A stretch of 64,000 bases of DNA. Origin: Ilex aquifolium (taxonomy: Eukaryota > Streptophyta > Magnoliopsida > Aquifoliales > Aquifoliaceae). Under the pieces are notes generated by a model that was given only the letters and a program-made list of their open reading frames with translations, was not told where the DNA came from and did no database searches. The translations under genes were made by a program, and so were the position numbers. Position 1 is the stretch's first letter; every line of letters begins with the position of its first letter. The stretch covers positions 30,339,135 to 30,403,134 of the forward strand of contig OX637405.1 of assembly GCA_951799425.1 (NCBI GenBank). Reading direction: 5' to 3'. Positions 46,193 to 57,996 of this stretch are shown piece by piece.

Positions 46193-48110
46193 TGATGAGC
46201 ACAAAATATTGTATATTTCAAGGCCTCATTACATGCATTTTAACTCAACTTTTGCATCTAAGTACTTAGAGTTAGCCGATTTTATGAATAATGTTGAATT
46301 CTCGATGTTGCATGTTTTTATAGCTTAAATCATGTATTTTAGGACCTTGCAACTATGTTGGATGTGTGGTGAGGGCATAGACACATTACATGAAGATTTG
46401 GAGGCTTAAAAGTGAAGAAATCAAGGAGGTATTGGTGTTTGGTAACAAAGGCGCCAGCAGCCACACCACTGGGTTGAAGAGCCTCGGTTTTCCTCCATTT
46501 TGACCATGATACGCTTCAAATCTGAAAAATTTTAAAACATGAAAGTTGTAGATCTGGATGTTTTCTGTATTGTGTCAAAATTTCAGCTCAATCCAACGGT
46601 TGGATCAAAAGTTATGCCGATTCTACGAAAAGTAGTCCGGAGCAGAAAACAGTACCGGTACACAGTACCGGTACTATACCGTTCCGGTACTGCGTACCGG
46701 TACTTCGAACTCCAGAAGGTTTAGAGTACCAGTACACAGTACCGGTACGCTCCCAGAACAGCCCAGAACACCTGCAAACTCTTCTCCACTTGCTTGGGCG
46801 TCCCACCAATGATTCTCCCACTTGCCCCCAATATTTCCTTGCACATCTCCATGCCTCTCTTACACATTTTGAAGACTTTTAAGGCTTGGCATTAAATGAA
46901 GAGGGGATTGAAGGGGGCTGCCAGTGAGTTGCAGGCTAGCTCTTCCTTAGCCTGTCAAGAGCCATCATTCAGCCTCTCATTGATGGGAGGCCTGCACACA
47001 GCTAGGGGGGACCACCGTGCACGAAAATTGAAGGCTAACTCTCTAATATATTCAGAATTTACACATTGTATTGGGTGTGGCTACCTAAGCTTAGTTTTAG
47101 TTCCATGTAGAAGATGATGAATAGTGTAATGTAAGTTTATGTTTTTGCATTTTCCTTTCCATTTCAATTGTTGTAAGCTTTAAACCTCTTGTAATCTTCA
47201 TTCCTTGCACTTTAATCTTAGTTGTTTCAAGTTTGTTCCAAGTTTACTTGCATGTTCTTCATTTCACCATTGTTGCTTCAAGTTTTCTTCATTTCATCTT
47301 TTAAAATGGGTATTGCATATTTTCCTTCATAGCTTTAGATTTATTGCTTCAAGTTAAGTTTCATGCTTTAAATCTTCATTTCTCTACAATGTCTTTCATT
47401 TACATTATGCTTGTCTTTCTTTTATGCATGAGTAACTAGCTTTTAAGTTGGTTAATCCAAGAGAGAATTCCTCTTGGGTGTGCCACTTCAACTCATTTTC
47501 ATTCCTCCTCTCAGAGTACAATGGCTCGGTTTGACTGGGTTAGGGTGAGGACATGGTTGTGAGTTCTTAATACACCGTAGGCATTGTCACGGGGTATGTT
47601 TGAATCCTCACCTCCATTTTAGTCCCGAGCTTCCCACGAATCAATCGTACTTCTAGGCTCTATTGGAGAAAGGCTTGAGTTGATTTGGTATTCCCATTGG
47701 AATGACCTTTTTGGATTAGCCAACAATTGTTTTCTTGCATTTTCCATTCACAAACTCCACTCACCAAAACAAACTAAAAGATTTTACACTTTCTCTTTTT
47801 GACAAAATCACCTTTACACAACTTGAACTTTCCTTCCCTGAGGAGACGACCTTGGAATACTTTTCCAAGTAAAACACCGACACACAAAAGACTCTTTGCG
47901 ATTGGGGAGCACTTTTGTTCACACAACCGCATTTCATTTCACATTTTTGTGCATTCACATATCATATTTCCACCAACCTATTTCCTTTCCCCTTGCCCTT
48001 TTCTTTTGACACTATCCCAAGGGAGAGTGACACTCCCTTTCGTTCATACACTTTGGCTTCTAAGGGATAGTATTTAAGGGGTTAGGAATAACACCGTTTT
48101 TGCTCAATCA
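46193..48110. mobile_element. Solo LTR, 1.9 kb
   Basis: It starts TGATGAGCACAAAAT, ends TTTTTGCTCAATCA, and is flanked by CTTAC on both sides (46188-46192 and 48111-48115). It has no internal domain. It contains a GTACCGGTAC-rich patch at 46655-46755 and a 3' part shared with 43103-43790. Confidence 0.82.
46655..46755. repeat. GTACCGGTAC palindrome cluster in the solo LTR
   Basis: ACCGGTAC or close variants (AGTACCGGTAC, CGTTCCGGTAC, GTACCAGTAC) occur about seven times in 100 bp. Each full copy is its own reverse complement. Confidence 0.75.
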
Positions 48111-48751
48111 CTTACGCAACATTATCTTATTATTCTCCTTTCGTACACGTTTAACTGCTGCTTCATAGTTGACTCTATTCCTTCGCGGCATGGTAAGTGA
48201 AATTCTATGTGGCACTGGTATACCAAGTTCTATTAGATATGTGCATAATGATTGTGATTCATTAGCACGAAAAGCCCACTCTCGACGGAGTCCGGCATAA
48301 TACTCATTTGCATCAGAAAATCTCTCACTCTTGTAATCATTATCTCGCTCTTATAATAACCATACTGGTTCATGCCTACGGTTGGCATCAATTGCGCGTG
48401 ATCTTGAAGTAGACATAATCTGCAATACATGTTATAAAAATCACCCTATATTATGTTTTTGTAGTGATTTTCATTGTCTGAAATAAATACATTTGTTAGC
48501 AGTACAGTAATGTGTATTCACCTTTATGTTTCAGTTGATGGTCAAATAGTAAAAACACCATTGTGCAGTACGTGTGACTACACACTATTACATGTCAGCG
48601 TAACCAAACACTGGTACGCAGTGACTGTGACTGCGACTGCACACTGAGAAATGTAGTACATTGATTTAAATAGACGATGATTCATCCTGCGTCATAGTGA
48701 TTCACGTCCTGTCATAAGTTTAATAGTGTTAGGGCTTGTGGCTGTTAACTA

Positions 48752-49528
48752 CTGTGTTGTCACTACTTCCTCAAACTCTTCTTCTTCGTCGTCATCATCG
48801 GAGACATTTGTACGATCATTGGCACACATTTCTTCAATTCCCGGATAGGCCTTTGTTGAATTATTGGTTGATGGACATCATCTTGTTCACCCAACTCAAT
48901 TCCCGCCTCACCCATTTCAAAATTATTACTCAATGAATTGTTGGTTGAGTTCCCAACGTATGTCGCAGTTCCAGTTCTTTGTTGGGTGTAAAAGTACTGC
49001 CCAGACTCATCCATTACCTATATCCCCACGGGAGTTGAACATTCACCTGTCACACCGGAAGTTGGAAATGTCAATGGACTCATCTCTCGCCTAAGCAACT
49101 CAGTGTAAGACATGGCAGCTGTTGTTATGCACCCTCCAGTCTGACTACTGTCTATGCCAGCATTGATGTCCTCCGTCTCCACGTACAAAGCAACACTAGC
49201 AATGCTGGGGTTGTCAAGTACCACATTAACCACAGAAGTACTAGTTCATCGTTGACAATTTCCAGACCGACATATGTATTCATGTTTGGTCCTGTTTCAT
49301 GTTTGGTCCTGTTCCAAGTGTAAAAGGATATCTGCAAGTCAACTTCAACTTGTTATGCGTCATGTCCAACCCCATTACAGTGTAAATTTTACTCAACAAC
49401 TCCGGCAATTGTGTACCACTATTGATAACAATTCCACCTTTGGGAGGACAACTATATGATAAACCCTCCGATCCATATTTCATTCGTCCACCCTAATATA
49501 GCAAAACGGTAACTTGTTTTCCCGCCAT
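48752..49528 (-). pseudogene. MuDR-like transposase N-terminal relic
   Basis: From the ATG at 49528 the - strand reads MAGKQVTVLLY, a stop at 49495-49493, then GGRMKYGSEGLSYSCPPKGG and ELLSKIYTVMGLDMTHNKLKL, then RYPFTLG. This is the pattern of the N-terminal domain of plant MULE transposases. A 17-bp tandem duplication (49280-49313) then shifts the frame. The next block is PSIASVALYVETEDINAG, with another stop at 49020-49018, and an acidic tail ends near 48752. The DNA-binding and DDE catalytic parts are missing. I am fairly sure of the family and not of how much was ever present here. Confidence 0.5.
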
Positions 49529-50172
49529 TTCAATTAGTTTCGGTTGTAGAAGAAGTTCTTAATTCAAAAGAACCTGGGAATAGATAGAAATGATTAAGAC
49601 TCGAAGAATAATAGATCAACAGTTAATCAAAGTCCCATGTGAGTCTACCGCATGCGACCTAGCAGAATTTATCAATTAAGAAACCTACAAGGATAAAGTG
49701 TACTTGTATGATGCTAAGAAAGACGGAGATACAACCTTTATATGGAAGTTTGAAAAAATAATCCCCAAAAAAGAGGGTATCTCCTAACATGTTATCATGT
49801 ATTGAATCAGAAGTGAAACATGTTATCAAGAAGACAAACAATGTAGGCGATTTTTTCGACTAACAAGACAGTAATTGAATTATACAACTCTATCATAATA
49901 ATCAAGACTATCCAACTCAAGGATGACAATACTGGAGTAAGTTGATTGATTCTAAATCAACAAGCTTATTTTGAAGTAAATGTGGTGTTTGATGCCTACG
50001 AAAAATAACTACTGAATTTCGATTAAGATTGAGAGAGACAGACATGGAATATAGAAACAAATATCAACGCTTTGAATGCATTGTTCATTTTCAAGTAACA
50101 TTTAGAGAACCTACAAACTTCAACGGATTTGAGTGTAATTTACTAACGAATATACTAACGGACATTGACGGC
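49529..50172. other. MULE interior, no gene recognised
   Basis: AT-rich sequence between the MuDR-like start codon and the gypsy element. It may hold the promoter of the MuDR-like ORF on the - strand. Confidence 0.35.
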
Positions 50173-50177
50173 AAGAG

Positions 50178-53005
50178 TGTAAAATCCCAAAAAAAAAAAA
50201 ATTAAATTAAAATTATTATTAAAATCATAATTAAAGAGGTAAAAGAATAATTAATTGTTAAAGTACGGGTCAAAAACGTAAATTTTTTTTTTTAAAAATT
50301 AGACTATATATATATAAGTGGAAGACTTTTGTGTCTTCCACTTTTGTTTTCTTCTAGAGAGGCGGCAGAGAGATAGAAAAGAGAGAAGAGAAAAAGAAAA
50401 GAAAAGAAAAAGTAGACCTTCTTGACCTTCCTTCTCAGATCTACAAAGATTTAACCGTTTAATCGCTTCGGGCCAAGAATTAAAGTTGCTCTACACAACG
50501 AGAGCTACGCAACCACACCAAAGATCATATTTTTCTCCAAAAATATCACGTACGAAAATTTAGACCTAAGGCTTGAGAAGCTGAATTTGGGCTTTACTTG
50601 GAGTCTACTACATGGGCTCACGCTACAAGAGGTAGGGTTTCCCCTATTTATATGGCATATGAAATGAGCAGACTAAGGGTGTATATCACATGTTAAGTCT
50701 TGACTAGTGTAACTAGTAGGTCAAATATATGATTTATAATTAATTTTGTAATTAGTAAAATCCTATTATGATTAACTTGGTGTAAGTTAATGTTAGTGGT
50801 TTAAAGCATGTTAACTATACATTAGCATGACTTGATGTTTTAATGGTATATCAAGTTTAATAAAATTATTAGCTTGTTATGTGATTATGAAATAATATGT
50901 ATGTTAAATTATTATTTAGCATATGATTATTGTGGTGGACTTGTGCTTATGTTATAGAATTAATAAACATGTTGCCATGTTGGAAGTAATAAACATGCTA
51001 GTTGTGTAAATTGATTGTGCCCTCTAGGTGTTTGTTTATATGCCTAGGTGAATACAAGTATGTTAGTTGAGTTGATTATCTTACATAACATGCTTGAGAT
51101 TGTGTTGAAAATGTCATTATATTGCATTCATTATATAATGGACATTATAAGTGGTACCAAAGGTAATTGCACATTGTATTGCATTATATATGAGTTGCAC
51201 TACATTCATGGGCATTGACATGGGTGGGAGTGTGTACATATTATGAAATCAATCACAATATAGGTGGTTGATCGTGGGTTCGGAAAAGTCGTACCAAGGT
51301 CCGGCTGAGTTGCACGAGAAATTAAATGGATAAATGTGTCGGGGATAACAAGAAGGGCTAGATTCTCCCTCGGGTGCAAGACTCGCTTACTTGGTTTATA
51401 CACTTTCCGGCGGTGAAATTCCAGAAAAGTGTTACGGCGTAAACGGAGCCGCATGTGGGATGTTCTGAAGATCCGTTGATGGTGTGGTGTCCCATTGGTG
51501 TAATACCATAAATCATCTCCCCACAAAGACACAAAAAAATGAATTAATTAGTCATTGAGTGTACATAACACCAATGACAGGGGGGCTTGGAATGCCCGGA
51601 TACATACGCATGACATTGCATGTATTGTGGGAGCTCGGGATGGGTCTCGGTGTTGGTATTGCTTGCTTGAGTTGCATCTCATGGCATGACATGATTTATG
51701 GCATTTGTTCATAATAGACATATTTGAATGAATGCGTGAAATGATTATTGCATGTGACATTTCATATGCATTTAGGTTTAGAGGAATTCTCTATAGGAGT
51801 TACCCTATTGAGCGTTGGCTCACCCTTTATGGGAACATTTTTCAGATATCGGCCAGCCATCCACCGAAGGCGAGGCCATGGGTAGGGGTGCAACTTGGGT
51901 TGGGCAACCCGATTTCAACCCGAGCCCAACCCGAAAAAATTAGGGCTTGAGCTAGGGTTTTTAATACTTGGGTTGGGCTTGGGTCAAAAAATCTCAACTC
52001 GAATTCAATTTGGGCCGGGCTCGGGTTGAGGCATCGGCAACCCGATTTCAACCCTAACCCGACAAATTAAAAAATAATTATATATATATATATATAAAGC
52101 ATTAACACGTTTTTTTCATTTTTACTCAATCGTCCTCTATTTCTTGTTGCTTGCTAGTCTGTTATGCGTTATGCGTGATTAGTGGTGATAGTGTGATGTT
52201 TTAAGTTTAATGTTTTTATGGGTCTAATTTCTATGTTTTCTGGGATTGTGCTTTGAGATCACTAGTTTTTTTGGTGTGAAAGTAGATGATCAATAATCGT
52301 GCACTGTTATGAATGAAATATATGGATTGTTTTATGAATTTGTAATTATTCTCCTCTCTCTCTGTCTCTCTTGCAGTGAATCCGAATTCAATCCGAGCCC
52401 GCCCGAATTAAACTCGGCTGGACTTGGGTTGAATTTCTCAACCCGAGGTAGGGTTAGGGTTGAAGATTATATACCTAGGGTTGGGCTAGAGTTGACTGTC
52501 TAACCCGCCCAACCCGCCCGAGTTGCACCCCTAGCCATGGGCCCGCTTTGACGACAGAGCCGGTATGTGGCTCTTATTTTGATCTTGCAGTCCTTTGTAT
52601 ATGTTTACTTTTGGCCTTGTATAATTTTTGTAAACAAAAAATTCTTTTATATTAAAAAGGCATGTATATGGGACTTTTTTTTAGATATTTATTCTTTTAT
52701 GAATGAATGTACGTAGTAATGATGATTATGGTAGTATCCGATACTATGCATTTAAGTATGGATAAATGAACCCGGTGTGGTCAATATTGTATATTGGACC
52801 TCGGATGGGTCATGTGATTGTATGATTACACAGGTTGTGTTTTGGGTAGAGTTCCCCGTACAAAGGAGACTCTGCCCGAATTTTGTTAAATTATGGATCC
52901 CGGTAAATGGGGCATAATGACGTGATATTGAGTTACACGGGTATTCCGCGGGTTGATGGGTGATCAACTGGATAATTACTGACACCCGGATTTTGGGGTG
53001 TCACA
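50178..53005 (+). repeat. 5' LTR of the chromovirus, enlarged by a hAT insertion
   Basis: 2,828 bp against 2,193 bp for the 3' LTR. The excess is the 651-bp hAT element plus its 8-bp duplication at 51883-52541. The 5' LTR also lacks about 24 bp that the 3' LTR has near 58470-58495. Confidence 0.9.
51883..52533. mobile_element. Non-autonomous hAT element in the 5' LTR
   Basis: It starts TAGGGGTGCAACT, ends AGTTGCACCCCTA, and is flanked by GCCATGGG on both sides (51875-51882 and 52534-52541), the 8 bp expected of hAT. The 3' LTR has the uninterrupted site GAGGCCATGGGCCCG at about 59717. Subterminal sequence is rich in AACCCGA/TCGGGTT words. No transposase is present. Confidence 0.92.
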
Positions 53006-53008
53006 ACT

Positions 53009-53020
53009 TGGTATTAGAGC
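53009..53020 (+). promoter_or_regulatory. Primer binding site (initiator tRNA-Met)
   Basis: TGGTATTAGAGC lies 3 nt after the 5' LTR and differs by one base from the usual TGGTATCAGAGC. Confidence 0.85.
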
Positions 53021-53323
53021 CTAGGTTTTCGATTTACCTAGGGCTTGCGAGGCATGGGTCTAGGCCATTGCATCCATTGTGCATTGCATGTTAAATGTAT
53101 TAAATGTTACGTGTTATGTGTTATGAGATTATATGCATGATTAAATGTATATACGAATGAGACACTACGGTTAGAAAATATAACCTTAGAGTCGGGAAGG
53201 GAAAGGAAGTGTGAGCCTACTATTTGGGCATCTATCGGTAGGTATATATTCTATGGTTTTAATTTGGATCCATAACTTTGGGATACTAAGTTATTGGTCT
53301 ATTGCTATCTTATGTATGTGTAG

Positions 53324-54259
53324 ATGGCAACTAGAGGAAGGGGACGTCGGGGTGGACGGAACAACCAACCACCACCACCGGCTTTCGATCAACAAGCCTT
53401 TTTGGAGGCTATGGGCACGATGACTGCCACCTTTTTGCAAGCCAGTGCCAATGTGGGACAAGGAGGCTCGAACAACCTCCAGAAGTTTAAGTCCCACAAC
53501 CCACCAACTTTTGTAGGAGGAAGGGATCCGATGGTAGCTGACCATTGATTCCAACAGGTGGACAAAATTTTAGAGGCAATGGAGATTACTTCCAACGCCA
53601 CTAAGATACGGTTGGCCACTTTCCAGTTTGAGGGAGAAGCCCATCAATGGTGGACATGGGCAAAGCCGATAGACATCGGGAGGATGACATGGGAAGAGTT
53701 CCAAGAGCTTTTCATGAAAAAGTATTTCCCACCAGCTGTTCGGGAAGTCAAAGCACATGAATTTCTGAACTTGAAGCAAGGATCGATGACTGTCATGCAG
53801 TACGTGGCCAAGTTCACAGAGTTGGCACGTTTTGCGGATGACTACGTGGCCACAGATTTAGCCAAAGTGCGGAGGTTTAAGAATGGCCTAAAGCTATCTA
53901 TCCGTGGGAAGATTGTTGGCCACAGGTTGCACGACTTTGATGAGATAGTTGAGACAGCCATGGCTATCGAGAGAGAGGTGGAAGACGCCAAGAGCATTCA
54001 AGAGGCCGGATCAAAGGATAGGAAGAAGGAGGGATAGTTCTCCACTACTAGCTCGGGGAAGAGACAGAGGATTTCTACTCCACAGGGATCACAGGGACAA
54101 GGCCAAGGCCAAGGCTATGGTCAATCTTCCCAAGGCGGGAAGAACTCTAAGGGCACACAACAGGGAGGCCCATGGACATGTTACTATTGCCACCAGCCAG
54201 GCCACTTGAAGAGAGAATGTCCTCAGAGGCAGGGATCCCAGAGCTACGGGACATCTTAG
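53324..54259 (+). pseudogene. gag of the chromovirus, with stops
   Basis: From the ATG at 53324 the frame is basic (MATRGRGRRGGR), then has the retrotransposon capsid block (GEAHQWWTWAKP, WEEFQELFMKKYFP) and a zinc knuckle CYYCHQPGHLKREC at about 54179-54220. In-frame stops are TGA at 53546, TAG at 54035 and TAG at 54257. The protein would form the particle that packages element RNA. It is dead as written. Confidence 0.88.
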
Positions 54260-54299
54260 TCCCAGTCATCAGTGGGGCACCACAGACCTACTTCATTCC

Positions 54300-57200
54300 T
54301 CCCTATTCCACCATGGGCCGGGGAAACCAGTTCTAGTTTCAAGGTGCAGCACAGGCCCCTACCACTTTACGAGCGGGGACTCCGTAGTCAGGCCAGATGG
54401 GCCAGGGCATGGGCCGAGGCCGGGGACAGGGCTTTCAAGCAGGGACTTCAGGGACCCAGGGGCGAGTCTTCGCCATCACACCACAGACTTTACCGGCAGA
54501 TCAGTCGATAATTCAGGGTACATTTCTTCTCTCTAGATTATGGACTAGAGTATTATTTGATTCTGGTGCATCACATTCTTTTATTGCTCCATCATGCCTA
54601 CGAGACTTGGGCTTAGAGGTCGAGACTCTGGAGGAGCCCATGTATGTGAGTTCACCCCTAGGAGATAGAGTTTGTATTGACAAGATATGTCGGGGTTGTG
54701 AGTTGGAGATCGAAGGGACCCAGCTTACCGTTGACCTTAGGGTCATCGAGATGACGGAGTTCGATGTCAAACTCGGGATTGATTGGTTGGCGGCACATAA
54801 GGTCGTCATTAATTGCGAACGCAAGAGGGTTACGACCTACACTTCAGACGGGGTTTGTTTCAAGTTTCAGGGGGAGAAGCACAATGCTTTACCTTATGCC
54901 GCATATGACTGTCGATGGCACGGACAGTTGATAGGTTGGCTTGCTAGCCTTACACTGGAGGACAAGACGAGACACGAGTTAGGTCTGCCTCGAGTCATGT
55001 GCGACTATGCAGATGTCTTCCCAGATGAGTTACCAGGGTTGCCACCGCATCGGGATGTAGACTTCACCATAGAATTACAGCCCGGTACATCCCCTATTTC
55101 TATGACACCGCATAGGATGGCACCAGCGGAGTTGCAGGAGCTTAAAGTCCAGTTACAAGAGCTATTGGATAGAGGTTTTATCAGACCGAGTACTTCACCT
55201 TGGGGTGCTCCGGTGTTATTTGCCAAGAAGAAGGACAGAACGCTTAGGCTCTGCATTGACTACCGACAATTGAACAGGGTCACTATCAAGAATAGGTACC
55301 CTTTGCCGCGTATTGATGACTTGTTTGACCAGTTGAGAGGGGCACGGGTCTACTCCAAGATAGATCTGCGCACGGGGTACCATCAGTTGAGAATTAGGGA
55401 TGCCGACATTCCGAAGACGGCATTTCGAACGCGTTATGGGCATTCTGAGTTTATTGTGATGTCATTCGGATTGACGAATGCCCCAGCGGCATTCATGGAT
55501 CTCATGCATAGGGTGTTTCAGCCCTACCTAGATCAATTCGTTGTGGTATTTATTGATGACATACTGATCTACTCCAAGTCTGAGGAGGAGCATGAGGGTC
55601 ACTTGAGGTTTGTTCTCCAGACCTTGAGAGACCACCGGTTGTACGCCAAGTTCAGCAAGTGTGAATTTTGGCTCACGGAGGTGAAATTCTTGGGACACGT
55701 AGTGTCGGCTTCCGGTGTGTCAGTTGATCCGAAGAAGATTGAGGCGGTTATGAGTTGGGAGAGGCCGAAGTCAGTCTTCGAGATACGTAGCTTCTTGGGA
55801 TTGGCAGGGTATTACAGGTGGCTCATTAAGGATTTCTCCCGACTGGCTGCACCTATGACTATATTAACCAGAAAGGAGGTCAAGTTTCAATGGGATGACT
55901 CGTGTGAGAGGGCATTCCAAGAGTTAAGGAAGAGGCTTACTTCAGCTCTGATTTTGATAGTTCCGGAGAGGGGACAGAGGTACACAGTTTATTGTGATGC
56001 TTCCAAGGACGGACTTGGGTGTGTTTTGATGTAGTCCGGGAGGGTGGTAGCTTATGGTTCTCGGCAGTTGAAGAGTCACGAGCAGAACTATCCCATGCAT
56101 GACTTGGAGTTAGCGGCTATTGTGTTTGCCTTGAAGGCATGGCGCCACTATCTATATGGAGAGCAGTTTAAGGTGTTTTCGGACCATAAAAGTCTGAAGT
56201 ACATCTTCACGCAGCGGGACCTCAATATGAGGCAGCGCAGGTGGATGGAGTACCTAGAGGATTATAATTTCACTTTGCATTATCATCCCGGTAAGGCAAA
56301 TGTGGTGGCTGATGCGCTGAGTCGGAAGTCACGAGGAGTTTTGAGTGTATAGCTTCCCAGGAGTGGCTGATGCTCGAGACTGTGGGACAGTTCGGGCTAC
56401 ACTACAAGGATCAGACTCAGGGAACTTTGGGGAGTCTAGTGGCTACACCTTCTCTACTGAGCAGGGTGATTGAGTCCCAGGGGCAGGATACTGAGATATT
56501 GTCCATCAGGGACTGGGTACAGTCGGGTACAAGTGACGAGGGCTGGGCCATTCATGCGGATGATAGTCTTCGGTTCAAGGGAAGGGTTGTGGTTCCCTAG
56601 TCTGCAGATCTGAGAGAGGAGATACTTACGCAGTTTCATTGCTCTCGTTTTACTGTGCATCCAGGTGGCACGAAGATGTACCATGATCTTCGCCGCCAGT
56701 ACTATTGGAGTGGGATGAAGAGGCACGTTGGAGATTTTGTTAGTCAATGTCTCACGTGTCAGCAGATCAAGGCTGAACACCAGAGACTAACAGGGTTGCT
56801 CCAACCTTTAGAGGTGGCTGAGTGGAAGTGGGAGCACGTCACGATGGATTTTGTGACCCACTTGCCATGGACATCACGGGGGCATGATGCGGTGTGGGTG
56901 ATAGTGGACCGACTTACGAAATCGGCACACTTTTTGGCAGTGCGGATGACCTTCACACTGGAGGAATTCTGTAGGCTGTACATACGGGAGATAGTCCGGT
57001 TACATGGGGTGCCCATATCTATAGTATCGGATCGGGACCCTAGGTTCACGGCCCATTTTTTGGAGAGTTTCCAGCGGGCCATGGGGACGCAGTTGATGAT
57101 GAGCACCGCTTTTCATCCCCAGATGGACGGTCAGTCAGAGAGGACAATCCAGACTTTAGAGGACATGCTACGGGCATGCGTCCTTGATCTCAAGGGTGGC

Positions 57201-57916
57201 TGGGAGGAGCATTTACCCTTAGTGGAGTTCGCCTACAAGAATAGTTATCAAGCGAGTATACAGATGGCACCCTATGAGGCACTTTATGGGAGGCCATTTC
57301 GTTCTCCGATTTGTTGGACGGAGTTGGAGAGAGACCTTCCACGGGTCCGGATTTGATTAGAGACACCTCGGATAAGGTGGACTTGATACGGAAACGTCTT
57401 CTCACGGCTCAGAGTTGACAGAAGAGCTACGCCGACAGACGGCGGCGACCTCTGGAGTTCGAGGTCGGAGATCATGTCTTCTTGAAGGTGATGCCTAAGA
57501 GGGGAGTGGTTAGGTTCGAAAAGCGGGAAAAGCTGTCGCCGAGGTATATTGGGCCCTTCGAGGTACTCGAGAGGGTTGGTACAGTCGCTTATCGGTTGAC
57601 ATTACCGTCAAATCTATCTGGTGTTCACGCGGTGTTTCATGTCTCTATGCTCCGGAAGTACACTCCAGATCCTACACACGTAGTGGATTGGGGTGAGCTG
57701 GTGGTTGATGAGGATGGGACCTTCGAGGAGGGACCAATGCGTATCATGGACAGCCGAGAGCAGGTTTTGCGTGGCAAGACTGTGAGGCTGGTGAAGGTGT
57801 TGTGGCAGCACCGTGGGGTGGAGGAGGCGACATGGGAGCGTGAGGACACTATCCGAGCTACCTATCCATTTCTATTCGAGGATGGAGGTACATCTCTTAT
57901 AGTTATAGAGTACTGA
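54300..57916 (+). pseudogene. pol of the chromovirus: PR, RT, RNase H, IN and chromodomain-like tail
   Basis: The longest frame is 54397-56034. It has the protease site [10 protein letters not shown] at about 54557, the RT blocks [20 protein letters not shown] and [14 protein letters not shown] (active-site IDD), and the start of RNase H ([10 protein letters not shown]). After a TAG at 56032 RNase H goes on ([20 protein letters not shown]). A frame change follows near 56345, then TAG at 56598. Integrase (MDFVTHLPW, IVSDRDPRFT, QMDGQSERT: the D, D and E residues) runs to about 57340. After another frame change near 57345 and TGA at 57416 comes GPFEVLERVG and a chromodomain-like end (VLWQHRGVEEATWERE). 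It is not functional. Confidence 0.9.
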
Positions 57917-57982
57917 ATGACTTTTTGCATGTGCATGTTGTTATGTGAGCATGTGGGTGTAATTTCGGGGGCGAAATTCCCT

Positions 57983-57996
57983 TAAGGGGGGGAGAA
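57983..57996 (+). promoter_or_regulatory. Polypurine tract
   Basis: AAGGGGGGGAGAA-type tract directly before the 3' LTR, preceded by GGGGGCGAAATTCCCTT. Confidence 0.85.

Larger units (their letters stand above)
46050..48416 (-). pseudogene. Unknown ORF split by a solo LTR
   Basis: I do not recognise this gene. Two - strand pieces, 48416-48111 (102 codons, ATG MSTSRSRAIDANRRHEP) and 46187-46050 (45 codons plus TAA), are separated only by the solo LTR and its second duplication copy. They join in frame. The product has a basic middle (MPRRNRVNYEAAVKRVRKEN) and ends SNEYMFDEN. One TAA interrupts the first piece at about codon 22. It lies in the same orientation as the ORF at 45015-45686 and the MuDR-like relic. 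Confidence 0.5.

Noticed and set aside
46896..47117. 73-codon + strand frame in the solo LTR
   Set aside because: It lies wholly within an LTR, is random in composition and has no family match.
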